Assembly (NCBI GenBank): GCA_016192135.1
Contig: JACPUR010000017.1
Coordinates: forward strand, 301,160-365,159
Direction: 5' to 3'
Origin: Candidatus Tectomicrobia bacterium
Lineage (GTDB): Bacteria > UBA8248
DNA: 64,000 nucleotides
This document shows, in pieces, positions 17,083-25,634 of the stretch. Both the position numbers and the translations under genes were made by a program. The notes under the pieces were generated by a model. That model did no database searches. It had not been told where the DNA came from and was given only the letters and a program-made list of their open reading frames with translations. Positions within the stretch are counted from its first letter, which is position 1. Each line of letters opens with the position of its first letter.

Positions 17083-18762
17083 ATGCGCCGCCGCTTGATT
17101 GCCGTTGCCGCCTTCGCTGTGGGGGTTTGCCTCTCCGCCCCGGCCCAGGCTTCCGAGGCCTCTCTCTACAGATTGACGCCCGGGGGGAACCTCGAACCGG
17201 GGGACACGGGGAAGAAGCCTCCCATCGGTCTCCTCCATCCCGATCACGAGCCCTACGCGCCGCCCGCGGCTGCGGCGCCCAAGGGCGGCCCCTGGCAGGT
17301 GGCCCAGGCGCCTTCGCCAAAGGCTACGGCGCCCGAGGGCGCGCCTCCTTCGCCGACGCTGGCTCCGCTGCCCCAGGGCTCGCGGCAGACGGCCCAGGCG
17401 ACGCCGCGGCCTGAGTCTCCCGCCTTGGGGGCGGGCTTCTTCACCCGCAACTGGGAAGGGGTGCGGAAGTTCTTCGAGGAGCGCGTGCAGCTCGTCCGCT
17501 TCAACGTGGAGGGGCTGTTCAACTACTCCGAGTTCCAGACGGGCAGCACCCAGGGCCCCCTCGAGGGCGGCCGCTTCTCGGGCGTCGTCGCCCCCGCCAT
17601 CCGCCTGACCGAGGACACGGCCCTCGTCTTCGTCTACAACGCCTCGTATAACCGCGACCTGCAGGTCTTCCGGGAGGACGAGGGCCCCCGCCAGCGGAGC
17701 GAGGAGCAGCGCCATGAGTTCATCGCCCTCCTCTCGCAGGACTATGTCCGGCCCTTCGGCATCGGCTGGATCAACCGCCTGACCCTCAGCCCCTCCGTCT
17801 TCCAGACATACGTCTTCACCCGGCAGACCGCGGCGGAGGACTGGGGGAACGGCATCCCGCTGAGCGGGATCGAGAAGTTCAAGGGCCTATACGACTATTG
17901 GGACCGCGGTGCGGGCTACGAGGTGAAGCTCCTCCACGAGCGGGAGGGCGAGCGCAAGCACAGCCTCGCGGCCGCGATTCAGGCCTACCAGCGGCACTAC
18001 CGCAACTTCATCTCGCTCGCCCGGCAGCAGGACCCTGCCTCGGCCGAGCCCAAGTTCGAGAAGGACTACGAGGGCATCCTCTACCGCCTGACCTATGAGT
18101 TCCTGGCCCCTCAGAACACCTCCGTGCGGCTGGCCTACTCGCGCCTGGACCGCTATTTCACCGACGACCGGGCCCGCGTCGATCCCCTCGTGGTGACGGG
18201 GGTGCCCGGCGAGCGGCGCATCGACACGACGGACACGGTGGACGGCCGGGTGGCCCGCGAGGCGCCCTTCGTGCGCGGCCTCGTCCTGGCCCTCGGCGGA
18301 GGCGTGAGCTACAACCAGAGCAACTCCGGCTTCAACGACACCCTGGCCCCGCTGCCGGCGGCCGGCGTCTTCAGCGACCAGTACTACGACTACTGGAGCT
18401 TCCGGGTGGAGCCCGAGCTCATCTACTCCCGCGAGGTGAACAGCCGTTTCCTGGGCCTGCCGATCAAGGGGGTGATGACGTTCTCCCTCAACTATTCATA
18501 CGACCGCAGGGCCTACAAGGATCGCAAGGCCAAGGACAAGGACGGCGGCTTCCGGGACGCGGGGGTGGGGGACAAGGACGAGATCGAGGTGGACGTCACC
18601 CACACCATCTCTCCCCGGCTGGTGTACCAGTTCCACAAGAGCTGGGCCCTCCTGCTGGAGGCCCGGCGCACCATCGCCCGCTCGAATTTCGAGGACGAGC
18701 GGGTCTTCCGCTACAACTACGACATCAACAGCATCGGCGTGGGGATCCAGTACCGGTACTAG
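17083..18762 (+). CDS. Putative outer-membrane beta-barrel protein
   Basis: This 559-residue protein has a signal peptide (MRRRLIAVAAFAVGVCLSAP, cleavage after AQA). A Pro/Ala-rich linker follows (about 45-130). After it comes a long region of alternating hydrophobic and polar strands rich in Tyr/Phe/Arg, ending in the aromatic terminal strand SIGVGIQYRY, as expected for recognition by the Bam machinery. No named family is recognised. It follows the FecR-domain gene by 157 bp on the same strand and may be its surface partner or exporter. Confidence 0.65.
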   Translation: MRRRLIAVAAFAVGVCLSAPAQASEASLYRLTPGGNLEPGDTGKKPPIGLLHPDHEPYAPPAAAAPKGGPWQVAQAPSPKATAPEGAPPSPTLAPLPQGSRQTAQATPRPESPALGAGFFTRNWEGVRKFFEERVQLVRFNVEGLFNYSEFQTGSTQGPLEGGRFSGVVAPAIRLTEDTALVFVYNASYNRDLQVFREDEGPRQRSEEQRHEFIALLSQDYVRPFGIGWINRLTLSPSVFQTYVFTRQTAAEDWGNGIPLSGIEKFKGLYDYWDRGAGYEVKLLHEREGERKHSLAAAIQAYQRHYRNFISLARQQDPASAEPKFEKDYEGILYRLTYEFLAPQNTSVRLAYSRLDRYFTDDRARVDPLVVTGVPGERRIDTTDTVDGRVAREAPFVRGLVLALGGGVSYNQSNSGFNDTLAPLPAAGVFSDQYYDYWSFRVEPELIYSREVNSRFLGLPIKGVMTFSLNYSYDRRAYKDRKAKDKDGGFRDAGVGDKDEIEVDVTHTISPRLVYQFHKSWALLLEARRTIARSNFEDERVFRYNYDINSIGVGIQYRY

Positions 18763-18790
18763 GGTTCCGCCAACTCCGTCAATCACGTCT

Positions 18791-18818
18791 GTAGGGGCGA
18801 CCGGCCGGTCGCCCCTAC
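18791..18818. repeat. Dispersed 28-bp palindrome, GTAGGGGCG family
   Basis: This is a perfect palindrome whose half-site is GTAGGGGCGACCGG. It lies in the 111-bp gap between the convergent barrel gene and TPR lipoprotein gene. The same outer frame recurs at 52910, 52962, 56111 and 62741. Confidence 0.8.
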
Positions 18819-18873
18819 GTATTTCAGGATGAGGGTTTTGCCGCCTCGCCCCTGCGCAGGGGGCGCCGCCCCG

Positions 18874-19569
18874 CTAGCGGCCCTTCCCCGTGCGCCGTAC
18901 CCTCTCGAGGAAGATCAGGTTGTTCCACACCTCCAGCGCCCGTTCCTTGTCCTCCCGCTTCTGGAAAATAGCCAGGGCCTGCTTGAAGTGGGCCTCCGCC
19001 TCGTCCAGGCGGTCGAGGGCGAGGAGGAGCCGGCCGATGTTGTTGTGGGTGATCGCCGCCCCCTGATCCCGCCCGAGGCGGAGGTCGATCTGCAGGGCCT
19101 CCTGGAGGCGCCGGAGCGCGTCCCCGGGGGCTCCCAGCCGGCGGTGCAGGCGCGCGATGTCGTAGAGGTCGCTCGCGACCTTGGCCTCGGCCAGGCGGAG
19201 CGCGTCCTGCGGCGCCCCCGCCCGCCGGGCCTCCTCGAGCGCCTTCCGGTCCAGGGAGAGCACCCTGAGCATGTAGGAGAGGGCCTCCCGCCAGCGCTCC
19301 GCCTGGATGTGGACCAGGGCTATGGCGTGCAGGCTGGAGGTGACCCCGAGGGAGTTCCCTTCCTTCGCGGCGAGGGCGGCCGCCGCCTCGAAGCGCTCCA
19401 GGGCCTTTTGGGTGTTCCCCTGCTGGATGGCGAGCTGGCCTTCCTGATAGATCCGCTGGGCGCGGGAGGGCTCCGGCGGAGGCGGAAGGGGGCCGCACCC
19501 CGCCAGAAGGAGCGCGGCCAGGGAGGCGGCGCAGGCGAAAAGCCGCCGGACCCGGCCTTCCGGCCTCAT
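18874..19569 (-). CDS. TPR-repeat lipoprotein
   Basis: This 231-residue predicted lipoprotein has signal and lipobox LAALLLAGC with Cys near residue 25. Then come four to five tetratricopeptide-like helical pairs, for example IYQEGQLAIQQGNTQKALERF, HNNIGRLLLALDRLDEAEAHF and the AIFQKREDKERALEVWNNL helix. TPR arrays bind partner proteins. Its ATG overlaps the cyclase stop (ATGA), so it is co-translated with the CHASE2 cyclase and probably scaffolds that system at a membrane. Confidence 0.82.
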   Translation of the reverse strand: MRPEGRVRRLFACAASLAALLLAGCGPLPPPPEPSRAQRIYQEGQLAIQQGNTQKALERFEAAAALAAKEGNSLGVTSSLHAIALVHIQAERWREALSYMLRVLSLDRKALEEARRAGAPQDALRLAEAKVASDLYDIARLHRRLGAPGDALRRLQEALQIDLRLGRDQGAAITHNNIGRLLLALDRLDEAEAHFKQALAIFQKREDKERALEVWNNLIFLERVRRTGKGR

Positions 19570-21866
19570 TTCGAGGTCATGATGAAGGCGCCGTTCCAGT
19601 TCTTGGGCGGGGGGTCGACGATGTAATCCTCGCATCGCTTCACCATGGATTTGCAGGGGCCGTCCGTCTTGTCCAGGGCGAGTCCCTCGCCGAAGAGGCC
19701 CATGGCCTCGTCGAAGCGGCGGGCGCGGTAGCTGAGCAGGCCCTGGTGGTAGAGCTCCAGCACTTTCTTCTTGGTGTCGGAGAGCTGCCCCTTCTTCGCG
19801 ACCAGTTCGTAGATGGGGACCGGCTCCGCCTTTCCGACCACGTTGATGAGGTCCAGCTCGCGGGCCTCGACGGCGTGCTTGCCCTCTTCGTAGGTGAGCG
19901 AGCCGATCATGATGGCGCTGCCGTACTGCTTGTTCGCTCCCTCGAACCGGGCGGCGGTGTTCACCGTGTCGCCCATCATCGTGTAGTCCATCCGGGTGCG
20001 GGAGCCCATGTTGCCCACGACCGCCGGCCCTGTGTTGAGGCCGACCCGCATGTAGAGCTCCTTCACGCCCCGCGCCTTCCAGACGCCGCGCAGGCGGACC
20101 ATGGCCTCCTGCATGTCCAGCGAGACGTGGCAGGCCCGGACGGCGTGATCGGACATGGGGTGGGGCGCGCCGAAGAAGGCCACGATGGCGTCCCCCTCGT
20201 ATTTGTCCACGGTCCCGTCGTAGCGGAGGATGATGTCCGTCATCTCGGAGAGGTACTCGTTGAGGAGGGCGACCAGCTCCTCCGGTGACATGGACTCGGA
20301 AACCGAGGTGAAGCCGGCCACGTCGGAAAAGAACGCGGTAATCTCCTTGCGCTCGCCGCCCAGCTTGAGGAGGCTCGGATTGGACACGATCTCGGCGACC
20401 ACCTTTGGGGAGAGGTAGGTGCCGAAGGCCGACTGGATGAAACGCTTCTGCTGCTCCTCGATGACATAGTGATAGAGCGTCATGCCGCCGTAGAGGACGG
20501 CCCCCGTGAGGAGGGGATAGGCCGCGCTCAGCCACCAGCCGTGGCGGGCGAAGAGATACTGGTTGAGGCCCACCACCAGGACCAGCGCGGCCGCGGCCGC
20601 GGCGCCCCCCCCGGCCGCGCCGGTGCGGGGAAGCACGAGGGTGCCCGCCAGGCCCAGCAGGAGAATCGTCCCGGCCGTGAACAGGCCGCCCCACCAAGGT
20701 TCGCTCAGGAAATCGCCCCGGATCATGTTGTCGAGCACCGTCGCGTGGATGGCGACGCCCGGGATGGCCTTGTCGAACGGCGTGACGCGGAGGTCGGCCA
20801 GGGCGATGGCGGTGGGGCCGATCAGCACGATCTTGTTCCTGAAGGCTTGGGGCGGGGCCTGCTCCCGGCCTTCCACGATGTCCACGATGGAATAGACGGG
20901 AAAGGAGGAGATGCCGCCGATGTAGTTGATGAGCATCTCCCCCTGGTTATTGGTGGGAATCGCGATGTTCCGGCGGCCCGTGATCGCCACCTTCTCCACG
21001 CCCAAGGTGTCGATGAAAAAGAGTGTGGTGCCGCGCAGGTAGCGCTCCAGGGCGCGGAGGGCCAGGGGCCCGAAGAGGAAATCCTGCTCCCCGGGGATCT
21101 CCACCATGTCCTGGTACTTGACGATCAGGGGGAAGCGGCGGACGGCGCCGTCCTGGTCGGGCCGGAGGCTGAAGTAGCCGCTGCCCCGCGCCGATCGGGT
21201 CAGCCCGGCCAAGTTCGACTCGACCGCCTCGGCCCGGGGCAGCCAGACTTTCTTTAGGCTCGCGCCGGGAGCCTTGCGGACGGCGTTGTATTTCGAGTTG
21301 CGGATGTTCTCGAGGAAGCTGTTCTTCTCCTCGGCGCTCAAGTGCTGAATGGTGTCGGCGGAGAAGTGGAAGAAGTAGCCGAGCAGGGTCCGCCCCGACC
21401 GCTTGAGCGCCTCCGCAAAGATGCGGTCGTGGTCGGATGCGGCGATGGCCTTGTCGAGCTCCGCGAGCACCTGGGGCGGGGCGGCCGCGCCGTCGGCGGA
21501 CATCCGGCTCCGGAGGACCTTGAGGCTTTCGATACCGCCGGAGATGTCGGAGGAGGAGAAGACCACGTCGTAGGCGATGACGCGGGCGCCGTAGGAGACG
21601 AGCCGATCCACGAGCCGGGCCTGGGTGGTGAAGGGCCAGGGCCAGCGGCCGAGCTGGTCGATGCTCTTTTCGTCGATGGCCGCGATGACGACGTCGGGGG
21701 CGGCCTTCTTGGGACCCCGGGCGAGGAAGCGGATGTCGGATATGAGGAGATCGAGGCGCTGGATGATGGCGGAATCGCCCACGAAGATGAGCAGCATGAG
21801 GCCGGTGAGCAGGAGGCCCACCGTCGTGCTGTTGATCTGGAAGAGCCGTTTCAGGAAATTGGGCAT
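19566..21866 (-). CDS. CHASE2-domain adenylate cyclase
   Basis: This is a 766-residue membrane sensor cyclase. An N-terminal membrane segment (about 12-32) is followed by a CHASE2 extracytoplasmic domain (about 40-360) containing PDVVIAAIDEKSIDQLGRWPWP. Three further membrane segments (about 385-470) precede a class III cyclase domain (about 510-690). Metal-binding Asp residues lie in FFSDVAGF and GDAIVAFFG. The lysine in DKYEGD and the aspartate in RMDYTMMGD are the adenine-selecting pair, so the product is predicted to be cAMP. I chose the ATG at 21866 because it starts the first membrane region cleanly; an upstream in-frame ATG at 21947 exists. Confidence 0.93.
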   Translation of the reverse strand: MPNFLKRLFQINSTTVGLLLTGLMLLIFVGDSAIIQRLDLLISDIRFLARGPKKAAPDVVIAAIDEKSIDQLGRWPWPFTTQARLVDRLVSYGARVIAYDVVFSSSDISGGIESLKVLRSRMSADGAAAPPQVLAELDKAIAASDHDRIFAEALKRSGRTLLGYFFHFSADTIQHLSAEEKNSFLENIRNSKYNAVRKAPGASLKKVWLPRAEAVESNLAGLTRSARGSGYFSLRPDQDGAVRRFPLIVKYQDMVEIPGEQDFLFGPLALRALERYLRGTTLFFIDTLGVEKVAITGRRNIAIPTNNQGEMLINYIGGISSFPVYSIVDIVEGREQAPPQAFRNKIVLIGPTAIALADLRVTPFDKAIPGVAIHATVLDNMIRGDFLSEPWWGGLFTAGTILLLGLAGTLVLPRTGAAGGGAAAAAALVLVVGLNQYLFARHGWWLSAAYPLLTGAVLYGGMTLYHYVIEEQQKRFIQSAFGTYLSPKVVAEIVSNPSLLKLGGERKEITAFFSDVAGFTSVSESMSPEELVALLNEYLSEMTDIILRYDGTVDKYEGDAIVAFFGAPHPMSDHAVRACHVSLDMQEAMVRLRGVWKARGVKELYMRVGLNTGPAVVGNMGSRTRMDYTMMGDTVNTAARFEGANKQYGSAIMIGSLTYEEGKHAVEARELDLINVVGKAEPVPIYELVAKKGQLSDTKKKVLELYHQGLLSYRARRFDEAMGLFGEGLALDKTDGPCKSMVKRCEDYIVDPPPKNWNGAFIMTSK

Positions 21867-22046
21867 CGTCCGGCCGTCGAAAGCCTCTTTCCATGTCCAT
21901 GATGGAAGCCGTCGGGCAAGTATGGCATACAAGGCCAGCCCGTGCACGAGCCGCTCCCGGGCCGATGCGGCGCCCTTGTTGGCCTTGGGCGGCTTGGCTT
22001 AGGATGAAGCGCGGCCGAAATCATCCGCCATCAGAAAGGGATTCCG

Positions 22047-22475
22047 ATGCCCAATTTGCCCGTCCCGCAGGTGGTCAATTCCCTCGATGTGTCGGAGGAC
22101 AAGGCCTACGAGCCCCCCTACGCCATCCGCTGGGGGGTGGACCGCGAGACCACCGGCACCAAGACCATCACCATGGGCCGCACGATCATCCCTCCCCGCG
22201 GCAGGAACCGCCTCCACTACCACAAGAACTGCGACACGACCATCTATGTGGTGAAAGGGCCCATCAATATCTACTGGAAGAAAGGCGAGGACATCCAGGG
22301 GCGCGAAGTCAAGCAGGGGCACTTCGTCTACTTCCCGTGCGGCTGCATCCACGGGCAGGAGAATCCCAGCAAGACCGAGCCCGCCGAGCTCATCTTCACG
22401 TACGGCGGCATGCCCAATAAGGATGCCGCCGGGACCACCTTCGTGGACGATCCGCGGGACCCCCTCCGGGATTGA
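22047..22475 (+). CDS. Cupin-domain protein
   Basis: This 142-residue single-cupin protein has motif 1 as GRNRLHYHKNCDTTIYVVKG (metal ligands H-x-H and a following acidic/polar residue, about 52-71). Motif 2 is near GHFVYFPCGCIHGQEN (about 90-105). Cupins of this kind are mononuclear metal dioxygenases, isomerases or sugar-binding proteins; the sequence does not decide which. It is followed after 32 bp by the SUMF1-like gene. Confidence 0.85.
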   Translation: MPNLPVPQVVNSLDVSEDKAYEPPYAIRWGVDRETTGTKTITMGRTIIPPRGRNRLHYHKNCDTTIYVVKGPINIYWKKGEDIQGREVKQGHFVYFPCGCIHGQENPSKTEPAELIFTYGGMPNKDAAGTTFVDDPRDPLRD

Positions 22476-22507
22476 GCTGTGGGTCCCTCCGCCCGCTGGA
22501 GCGTGAA

Positions 22508-23395
22508 ATGCGCATCGCAAGCCTAGGCCGGGCCGCACTGTGGGCGAGCCTTATCATAATAGCGGCGGGCCCCGGCCTCGCCCAGGCGGCGCCCCGAACC
22601 CAGGTTTCTTCCTCGGACGGCGCGACGCTGGTCTACGTCCCGGCCGGAGCCTTCCTCATGGGCAGCGACAAGGGAGACAAGAACGAGCGCCCGCAGCGCA
22701 GGGTGCAGCTCTCGGCCTTCTGGATCGATCAGGCCGAGCTCACCGCGTCCCGCTTCGCCCGCTTCGCCGGGGCCACCGGCCACCGGACGGCCGCCGAGAA
22801 GGAGGGCTGGGCCTGGGTGTGGGACGAGACCCTGAAGAAGGGCGAGGGGGACTGGCGCCGAGAGAAGAACGTGAGCTGGCGCAACCCGGCCGGAAAGGGC
22901 TCGGACTGGAAGGCGATGCCGGAACAGCCGGTCAGCCAGGTGGGCTGGGCCGACGCGGAGGCCTACTGCCGCTGGGCGGGGCGGCGCCTGCCCACCGAGG
23001 CGGAGTGGGAGCGCGCCGCGCGCGGCGGCGACGGCCGGAAGTACCCCTGGGGAAACCAGAAGGAGCCATCGCGAGCGAACCTCAAGGGCGCGGCGGACGG
23101 CTTCCCGGGCGTGGCGCCCGCGGGCCGCTTCCCGCAAGGGGCCAGCCCCTTCGGCGCCCTCGACATGGCCGGGAACGTGTGGGAGTGGGTGGCCGACTGG
23201 TACCACCCCCAGGCGTATCAGACGATGGCGGCCAAGGACCCGAAGGGTCCTGCGAAGGGCACCCGCCGGCTGGTGCGGGGGGCCGCCTGGGGGAGCCCGA
23301 TCGATTGGGCCACCACCACCAACCGCTACGACCGGCCGCCCGCCTACCGGAACAACAAGATCGGCTTCCGCTGCGCCCAGGACGCGAAGGAATAG
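22508..23395 (+). CDS. SUMF1/FGE-fold exported protein lacking the catalytic cysteines
   Basis: This 295-residue protein has a signal peptide (MRIASLGRAALWASLIIIAA, cleavage near AQAAPR) and a complete formylglycine-generating-enzyme fold. Seen in order are VPAGAFLMGSDKGD, VSQVGWADAEAYCRWAGRRL, TEAEWERAARGG, DMAGNVWEWVADWY and KIGFRCA. The late segment that carries the two active-site cysteines in true FGEs here reads NRYDRPPAYRNNKIGFRCA. It therefore lacks the Cys pair, so sulfatase activation is unlikely. It may be a structural or binding relative. It is convergent with the cytochrome operon. Confidence 0.88.
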   Translation: MRIASLGRAALWASLIIIAAGPGLAQAAPRTQVSSSDGATLVYVPAGAFLMGSDKGDKNERPQRRVQLSAFWIDQAELTASRFARFAGATGHRTAAEKEGWAWVWDETLKKGEGDWRREKNVSWRNPAGKGSDWKAMPEQPVSQVGWADAEAYCRWAGRRLPTEAEWERAARGGDGRKYPWGNQKEPSRANLKGAADGFPGVAPAGRFPQGASPFGALDMAGNVWEWVADWYHPQAYQTMAAKDPKGPAKGTRRLVRGAAWGSPIDWATTTNRYDRPPAYRNNKIGFRCAQDAKE

Positions 23396-23408
23396 GATAG
23401 TTTTTCAA

Positions 23409-23440
23409 GAAAGAAACCCCGGGACGCCGGGGCTTCTTTC
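23409..23440. terminator. Shared hairpin terminator between convergent genes
   Basis: A 14-bp stem with one mismatch (23409-23422 with 23427-23440), with A-rich and T-rich outer parts, lies 14 bp after the SUMF1-like stop and 14 bp after the propeller-gene stop. It may serve both strands. Confidence 0.55.
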
Positions 23441-23453
23441 GGGTTGCCGCCGG

Positions 23454-24470
23454 CTAGCGGCTGGCCAGCGGTTTGCTCCCGGAGGCGGGCACAACCAGCA
23501 CGCCGTGGGCGCCGTTGCCGGTCCTGATCCGCTGAAGGTTGACGTGCTTCCGGGCGTCCATCACCCATACCTCCCGCGAGTCGCGGTTGGTGACGTAGGC
23601 GAGAGCGCCGTCCGGAGTGATGGCGATGAGATCCGGCCGCGCGCCCTGCTTCACGTAAGCCGCTTCCTTGTGATCGGGCAGGGAATGGACCACCACCGCG
23701 CCGCGGTGAGGCAGGGTGATGTAGAGAAAACGGCCATCCGGCGTCACCAGGGCGTCGTGGGGCTCGTCCTGGAGCTTCACCGTCTGGACGATCTCGTGGG
23801 TGCCGGTGTCCACTACGCTGTAGGACTTGCGCTCCCCATTCATGATGTAGAGCCATTTGCCGTCCTTGCTGAGATCGAGGCCTTCGATGTAGTGGCCCGC
23901 CTCGATCTGCTTGAGCGGCTTGCGCGTGGCGAGGTCCACCACGGAGACGTCCTCGCTCAACTCGTTCGCCACGTAGGCGAAGCGCCCGTCGCGGGATATC
24001 TTGATGTTCACCGGGTTGTTCCCGCCGTGCTCGATGAGGCCCGCCAGCCGTCCCGTGGCCACCTCCAGGACGGTGACGTTGTCGGAGTAGGTGTTGACGA
24101 AGTAGGCGAACTTCCCATCGGGCGCGAAGGCGAGGTTGTAGGGGTCGCGGCCGGCCCGGACGCTCTTCACGAAGCGCATCTCCTGGGCGTCGAAGATGCG
24201 GACCTCGGACCTCCCGTCGTTGATGATGTACACGTGCCGGCCGTCGGGGGCGAGGGCGAGGCGGTTCGACTTGGGCCCGGCGGGCAGGGTTCGGAGGACC
24301 TTGCCCGTCTCGCGCGAGATGACGCTCAGGGTGGAGTCGCGGGTGTTCGTCACGAGGATCCGCTCTTCCCGGGCGCCGGCGCCCCAGGCCGGAGGCCCTC
24401 CCCAGGCCGCCAGGAGGGCGATCGCCGCCGCTCCCGCGAGGCGGCGGTGCAGGGCCGGCGGGCGCTTCAT
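23454..24470 (-). CDS. Exported YVTN-type beta-propeller protein (cytochrome d1-like domain)
   Basis: This 338-residue protein has a signal peptide (AGAAAIALLAAWGG, cleavage near AWGA). Seven or so propeller blades follow, with repeats of the form TPDGRxxYVTN: APDGRHVYIIND, APDGKFAYFVNT, SRDGRFAYVANE, SKDGKWLYIMNG, TPDGRFLYITLP and TPDGALAYVTNR. It belongs to the 40-residue YVTN / NirF-like propeller group. No heme d1 ligands can be assigned. It is the last gene of a four-gene operon with two cytochromes and a MauG-like peroxidase (ATGA overlap with the preceding cytochrome). Confidence 0.88.
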   Translation of the reverse strand: MKRPPALHRRLAGAAAIALLAAWGGPPAWGAGAREERILVTNTRDSTLSVISRETGKVLRTLPAGPKSNRLALAPDGRHVYIINDGRSEVRIFDAQEMRFVKSVRAGRDPYNLAFAPDGKFAYFVNTYSDNVTVLEVATGRLAGLIEHGGNNPVNIKISRDGRFAYVANELSEDVSVVDLATRKPLKQIEAGHYIEGLDLSKDGKWLYIMNGERKSYSVVDTGTHEIVQTVKLQDEPHDALVTPDGRFLYITLPHRGAVVVHSLPDHKEAAYVKQGARPDLIAITPDGALAYVTNRDSREVWVMDARKHVNLQRIRTGNGAHGVLVVPASGSKPLASR

Positions 24471-24916
24471 GGCTTTGCTCCTTCCATATCCAGGGATTGG
24501 GGAGGCTGCTTTCCCTGCTCGCGGAGGAAGCGATCCTTCGCCTTGGGGTCGAACCGGCACCTGCACAGCTTGCGGACGTGGGCGACGAGGTCGCGGATCT
24601 CCTCCGCCGCGAGCGTGTGCCCCCAGGGAGGCATGATGGGCGAGAGGTCGCTGGCGCCGCCCCCGCGGGTGATGGTGCGGGTCATGTCCTCGTCCGAGAA
24701 CTGGGCCATGTCCCGCCCGTCGGTCAGGTTGCGGGGGCTGACGGGGAGTTTGGCCGTGTTGTTCACGCCCTTCCCGTCCCCGCGCGGGCCGTGGCATTGG
24801 ATGCAGTACCACTGGAAATTCTGCTCCGCCGCCGGGCGGGGGCGCTCCTGGGCCCGGGCGGATTCCCCGGGAGCGAGCGAAGCCGTGAAAAGCAGGAGAA
24901 AGACGGCGAGTCTCAT
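24467..24916 (-). CDS. Monoheme c-type cytochrome
   Basis: This 149-residue exported class I cytochrome has a signal peptide of about 22 residues ending near ARAQ. The heme motif is CIQCH followed by GPRGDGKG (about 38-50). A probable axial methionine lies in SPIMPPWGHTL (about 103). A Cys-containing tail (LCRCRFDPKAKDRFLREQ) follows the heme domain. It overlaps both neighbours by four bases, giving tight coupling in the MauG-cytochrome-propeller operon. Confidence 0.9.
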   Translation of the reverse strand: MRLAVFLLLFTASLAPGESARAQERPRPAAEQNFQWYCIQCHGPRGDGKGVNNTAKLPVSPRNLTDGRDMAQFSDEDMTRTITRGGGASDLSPIMPPWGHTLAAEEIRDLVAHVRKLCRCRFDPKAKDRFLREQGKQPPQSLDMEGAKP

Positions 24917-25629
24917 TTGAAGGTCGCGATATAGGCGGCGAGGGCGATGAGATCCTGCTCGGACAAGGGCGTGAAGGCGGTCGACCCGTACCGGGGCATG
25001 CGCCCGTTGGGGGCGTAGCGGTCCCCGGACTTGAGAAGGGCCACGATGAAGTCGGGCCGGAGCCTGCGACCGGCGTCGACGAGGTGCGGCGCCGAGAATC
25101 CCCCCACCTCCACCGGCTCCCGGTACACCGTCTTGCGGATGTGTACCATGTGGCAGGCGTAGCAGGGTTGCTCCTTCTGGAAGAGGATCCGCGCCCGGCG
25201 GAGCACCTGCCGGGGAACCTTCTCCCCCCAGGCTGGGACGACCCCCGAGGGCATCTCCGGGTCCTTCAGGCTCTCGAGGTAGAGAGCGACCTCCCCGGCC
25301 TCCGCGGGCGCAAGGGCCGGATGCGGGGTCTTCCCCTTTTCCATCGTCCCCCACTTCACGCCCCGGAACGCCTGGGGCTTGGCGAGCCATCCCTTCAGAT
25401 AGCCGGGCCGGAACTTGCTCCCGGCGTACCAGAGAGAAGGCCCCTTGATCGCGTGGCGCTCGGTGACGGGAATTTTCGCCTCGGGACCCTGGGCGGTATG
25501 GCATTCCCCGCAGCCCCGCCGGAGGAAGATATCCTTCCCCTTCTCCTGTCCCATGGCTGGCGAAGCGGCCAGCAGGAAGAGGAGGACCGCCCATCCCGGC
25601 AGCGATTCGCGGCCGGCAAGACGGCGCAT
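24913..25629 (-). CDS. Diheme c-type cytochrome
   Basis: This 238-residue exported protein has signal LPGWAVLLFLLAASPAMG. Its two heme motifs are CGECH (about 39-43) and CYACH (about 153-157). Possible Met ligands lie in GTMEKGKTPHPALAP and RYAPNGRMPRYG. I used the ATG at 25629, which has AGGTGA upstream. A GTG at 25638 overlapping the preceding TGA is the alternative. It probably passes electrons between the peroxidase-like protein and the monoheme cytochrome. Confidence 0.88.
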   Translation of the reverse strand: MRRLAGRESLPGWAVLLFLLAASPAMGQEKGKDIFLRRGCGECHTAQGPEAKIPVTERHAIKGPSLWYAGSKFRPGYLKGWLAKPQAFRGVKWGTMEKGKTPHPALAPAEAGEVALYLESLKDPEMPSGVVPAWGEKVPRQVLRRARILFQKEQPCYACHMVHIRKTVYREPVEVGGFSAPHLVDAGRRLRPDFIVALLKSGDRYAPNGRMPRYGSTAFTPLSEQDLIALAAYIATFK

Positions 25630-25634
25630 GAAGA

